Of a stretch of DNA of 64,000 bases, positions 61,403-64,000 are shown one piece after another. Each line of letters begins with the position of its first letter. Position 1 is the stretch's first letter. The position numbers and the translations under genes were made by a program. Source of the DNA: Engelhardtia mirabilis (GTDB taxonomy: Bacteria; Planctomycetota; UBA1135; GCA-002686595). The notes beneath the pieces are model-generated. The model was not told the DNA's origin. It made no database searches and saw only the letters and a program-made list of their open reading frames with translations. The stretch lies in contig NZ_CP036287.1 in assembly GCF_007748095.1 (NCBI RefSeq), positions 1,984,001-2,048,000 of the forward strand, given 5' to 3'.

Positions 61403-64000
61403 TCAGGGACCGACGACCACCTCCAGACCGGAGCTCGCGTGCAGTCCGGTGACGTCGATGGTCACCGCTTGCACGTCGAACTCGAGGCCGGCGAAGGCCG
61501 GGCCCAGGAGCACCGGCAGGGAGAAGGAGCCGGCGCCGTCGGTGAAGAAGGGCACCAACAGGGCGAAGGGCTGCGCCACGCGCAGGGCGCAGTCGCCCAC
61601 CAGGGGCTCGAAGGTCTGGGCGGTGCCGACCGCTATCAGGCCGGGCAGGCCCGGGGCCACATCGCCGACGGCGAGGGCGAAGGGCTGGTCGACCTGGGGC
61701 ATGCCGCTGACCGAGAGGCTCGGTGCGCCGACGCCGCAGGGGTTGCCGTAGGGCTCGGCGACCCATTCGCCCAGGGCAGTCAGGTTGGCGACGTGCAGTT
61801 CCTTGCCCGTCACGCCATCGGTGGCCGTGAACAGGACCTTGCCGCCGAGGCGGATGACCTCGGCCGGAAGGGACGACGCGGCACCGGGGGCGACGTCGAA
61901 GAGCACGCCGGTGCCCTCGGCGCTGCCGTCCGTCGACCACAGCTCGTACCCACTGGCCCCGTCATTGTTGGGGAACAACATGGTCGGGCCAGAGGCGATC
62001 TGATTGAAGTCCAGGAAGTCGGCGCTGAAGGTCGGGGGCGTGAGCACTTCGATGAGCTGCGTTCCGGCGACGGTTCCGTCACTGGTCCAGAGCTGGATGC
62101 CGGTGGACGACGGGTTGATGCGGAAGAAGGCGGTGTCGCCGTTGCTGTTGAGACCGATCAGCACGCCGAGGGGTTCGTCCGTCAACTGCACCGTCTGCGC
62201 GGCGGTGCCGTCGGTGGAGAAGACCTGGAAGAAGCCGGCCGCGTCTCGGGCCATGAACAGCAGTCGGTCGCCGACGACCGCGAACTCGCGCGGCGAGCTC
62301 GGGTCGCTGCCCGGGGCCAGGTCCGCGACCAGGCTGGTACCGGCTGCGGTGCCGTCGCTGCGCCACAGCTCGAAGCCGGTGTTGCCGTCGTCAGCGGTGA
62401 AGTACACGTCGCCTCCGAACTCGATCAACTGGTCGGCGATGGCCAGGGAGCCCTGTTCGCCGGGCAGCAAGTCGATCACCAACTGGGTGTTGGCCGGGTT
62501 GCCGTCGGTGCGGTACAGCTCGGTGCCCACTCCGTTGGGAACTTCCTGGGCCGAGAAGTAAAGCCAGTCGTCGGTCGCGAGGGTCGGGCCGACGAAGAAG
62601 GCGAAGGTGTCGCCGCCGAAGAAGAGCTGCGTCCCCTCCGAGGTGCCGTCGGTCACCCACAGGCCGAAGCCCTGTTCGGTGAGCGCGGTGAAGTACAAAC
62701 GGCCCTCGAACACGGTGTTGCCAATGCCGGCCCAGAAGGAGTCGACGGGACCGGGTGTGAAGTCCTTCAGCAGCGTGGTGCCGGCGGCGGTGCCGTCGGT
62801 GACCCAGAGTTCGGCGCCGTACTCGGGTGTGCTGGCAAGGAAGACAGCCCGGTCTTCGAGGGCCACGAAGGAGTTGGCGGCGGAGCTGAACTCGCCGGGA
62901 TAGAGGTCGAGCAGCATGTGCGTGCCCGCCGCGGTGCCGTCGGTCACCCAGGGTTCGGAGCCGTGGACGCCGTCGTCGGCGCCGAACAGCACGATGTTGC
63001 CGAGGCGAGTCAGCGAGCGGGGCTCGGAGCCCAGGGTGGTCGCCGGCGGGAAGATCTCGAGCACCAGGTCGGTGCCGGCCGCGGTGCCGTCCGAGCCGTA
63101 CAGCTCGGTGCCGGTCGTGCCGTCGTCCGCCGCGAACCACAGCTTCCCGTCGAATGCGTAGAGCGAGCCGATCGACGACGGGTTCGTCCCGGGCTGCAGG
63201 TCGGACACCAGTCGCGTTCCCGCGGGGGTGCCGTCGGTGGCCCACAGCTCGGTGCCGTGGACCCCGTCGTAGGCCGGGAAGTACAGCTCGCCGTCGAGCT
63301 CGGCGCTGGAGTCCTCCAAGAAGATGCCGACCGAACTGCCCGAGAAGGGCGAGAGGTCGCCCAGGAACTGGGTTCCGGCCTGGGTACCGTCGGTGATCAG
63401 CGGTTCGCGCCCGGTGGCCGGGGTGCTGGCCGAGAACACGAAACGGTCACCCAGTCCGCCGATGGGCTCGGGATTCGACGAGTCGAAGAACAGTCCGCCC
63501 GAGGCCAGGTCGGCCACGAGGTGGGTGCCCGCAGAGGTGCCGTCGGTGACCCACAACTCGGTGCCGAAGCTCGGCTCGGTCGCGGCGAAGAAGACCTGGG
63601 TGCTGGTGGCGAAGAGCCCCGTCGGGTTGGCGTCGCCTGCGGGATTCAGATCCACGATCGGGCCCGTGCCGGCGACGGTGCCGTCGCTGACCCACAGTTC
63701 GCGTCCCAGGCCGTTGCGCGCGGAGAAGAAGTACTTCCCGCCCATCTCCACGACCTCTTCCACCGACTCGAACACGGCGTTGTCGAGGCTCGCCAACTTG
63801 ATCGTGTTCTGGATCGAACCGTCCGTGAGCCACACGCCCCAGCCGGCGCCATCCACGTGGCCGGGGACGAGCAGGGTCTGACCATCGGTCTCGATGTCGC
63901 CGAGCTGGGTGAACGCGTCGGCGCCACCGGGCCCGACCTCGATCTCTCCCACGAGCTGAGTTCCGGCGGTGGTGGCATCGCTACGCCACAGCTCGTAGCC
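61403..64000 (-). CDS. ELWxxDGT-repeat secreted protein, N-terminus outside the window
   Basis: 865 residues are visible; the frame stays open to the window edge (GYELWRSDATTAGTQL before the GTG at 63952), so the gene starts further right and the GTG is not the start. About fifteen ELWxxDGTxxGT units of 45-55 residues repeat, such as ELWVTDGTSAGTHLV, EPWVTDGTAAGT and ELWRSDGTAAGT: a beta-propeller-like surface repeat. The last 125 residues (PYGNPCGVGAPSL... to VVVGP) are a distinct C-terminal module with two Cys, common in this lineage. Probably surface-anchored or secreted. Confidence 0.88.
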   Translation of the reverse strand, partial: GYELWRSDATTAGTQLVGEIEVGPGGADAFTQLGDIETDGQTLLVPGHVDGAGWGVWLTDGSIQNTIKLASLDNAVFESVEEVVEMGGKYFFSARNGLGRELWVSDGTVAGTGPIVDLNPAGDANPTGLFATSTQVFFAATEPSFGTELWVTDGTSAGTHLVADLASGGLFFDSSNPEPIGGLGDRFVFSASTPATGREPLITDGTQAGTQFLGDLSPFSGSSVGIFLEDSSAELDGELYFPAYDGVHGTELWATDGTPAGTRLVSDLQPGTNPSSIGSLYAFDGKLWFAADDGTTGTELYGSDGTAAGTDLVLEIFPPATTLGSEPRSLTRLGNIVLFGADDGVHGSEPWVTDGTAAGTHMLLDLYPGEFSSAANSFVALEDRAVFLASTPEYGAELWVTDGTAAGTTLLKDFTPGPVDSFWAGIGNTVFEGRLYFTALTEQGFGLWVTDGTSEGTQLFFGGDTFAFFVGPTLATDDWLYFSAQEVPNGVGTELYRTDGNPANTQLVIDLLPGEQGSLAIADQLIEFGGDVYFTADDGNTGFELWRSDGTAAGTSLVADLAPGSDPSSPREFAVVGDRLLFMARDAAGFFQVFSTDGTAAQTVQLTDEPLGVLIGLNSNGDTAFFRINPSSTGIQLWTSDGTVAGTQLIEVLTPPTFSADFLDFNQIASGPTMLFPNNDGASGYELWSTDGSAEGTGVLFDVAPGAASSLPAEVIRLGGKVLFTATDGVTGKELHVANLTALGEWVAEPYGNPCGVGAPSLSVSGMPQVDQPFALAVGDVAPGLPGLIAVGTAQTFEPLVGDCALRVAQPFALLVPFFTDGAGSFSLPVLLGPAFAGLEFDVQAVTIDVTGLHASSGLEVVVGP

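Noticed and set aside
1..64000. CRISPR array or prophage
   Set aside because: No evenly spaced repeats with unique spacers and no phage structural, integrase or terminase genes were seen.

Overview
The window is GC-rich and gene-dense, and it looks like a chromosomal segment of a planctomycete. The reasons are lineage-typical families: sulfatases and sulfatase-like lipoproteins, Tat-exported Gfo/Idh/MocA oxidoreductases, an ECF-type sigma factor beside a membrane Ser/Thr kinase, FG-GAP and ELWxxDGT repeat surface proteins, cytochrome c/copper-monooxygenase fusions and many GTG or TTG starts. The species cannot be fixed from sequence alone. The order of genes and the shared C-terminal modules recall the marine Engelhardtia/Pla163-type planctomycetes (inference).

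Layout. 1-2.4 kb: end of an upstream gene, tRNA-Ile2(CAU), an orphan gene and a 167-bp foldback element with perfect 31-bp terminal inverted repeats. 2.4-8.4 kb: unknown proteins, then the Ser/Thr kinase and sigma factor. 8.6-11.5 kb: three tandem AIM24-family genes plus an ankyrin protein. 11.5-17.4 kb: Na+/solute symporter with a small membrane partner, a classical FGly sulfatase, a MATE/ANKH-like exporter and a proline iminopeptidase-like hydrolase. 17.4-31.4 kb: three large paralogous lipoproteins of the sulfatase/alkaline-phosphatase superfamily in which a Thr replaces the FGly cysteine, interspersed with an FG-GAP lipoprotein, an SGNH/MBOAT acylation pair and a membrane cytochrome c. 31.5-35 kb: two Tat-exported Gfo/Idh/MocA proteins flanking an ApbE-like gene. 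35-42.4 kb: coiled-coil membrane protein, second SGNH protein, cytochrome c/copper-monooxygenase/EF-hand lipoprotein with its redoxin, a GNAT protein and a B12-binding radical SAM enzyme. 42.5-51.8 kb: gdhA, arsM, a metallopeptidase-like lipoprotein, an S10 carboxypeptidase, a hydrolase-OsmC fusion and a disulfide oxidoreductase.

51.8-55.6 kb is the most coherent functional unit: ApbE, an outer-membrane porin, an FMN-binding protein carrying the flavinylation motif and a small His-rich four-helix membrane protein, all on the minus strand. It reads as an extracytosolic flavin electron-transfer system. A 6-5-6 palindrome lies just upstream of its first gene. 55.9-59.3 kb: five genes in a row, each overlapping the next by 4 bp (two unknowns, DUF3750, VTT/DedA-like, Rieske oxygenase). 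59.6-64 kb: an FG-GAP protein and a truncated ELWxxDGT protein, convergent on a strong hairpin terminator.

A 19-bp copy of the foldback-element end is found again at 53061-53079, where it provides the stop codon of the porin gene. This is the clearest trace of a mobile or repeat element in the window. No CRISPR array, transposase or rRNA was seen.
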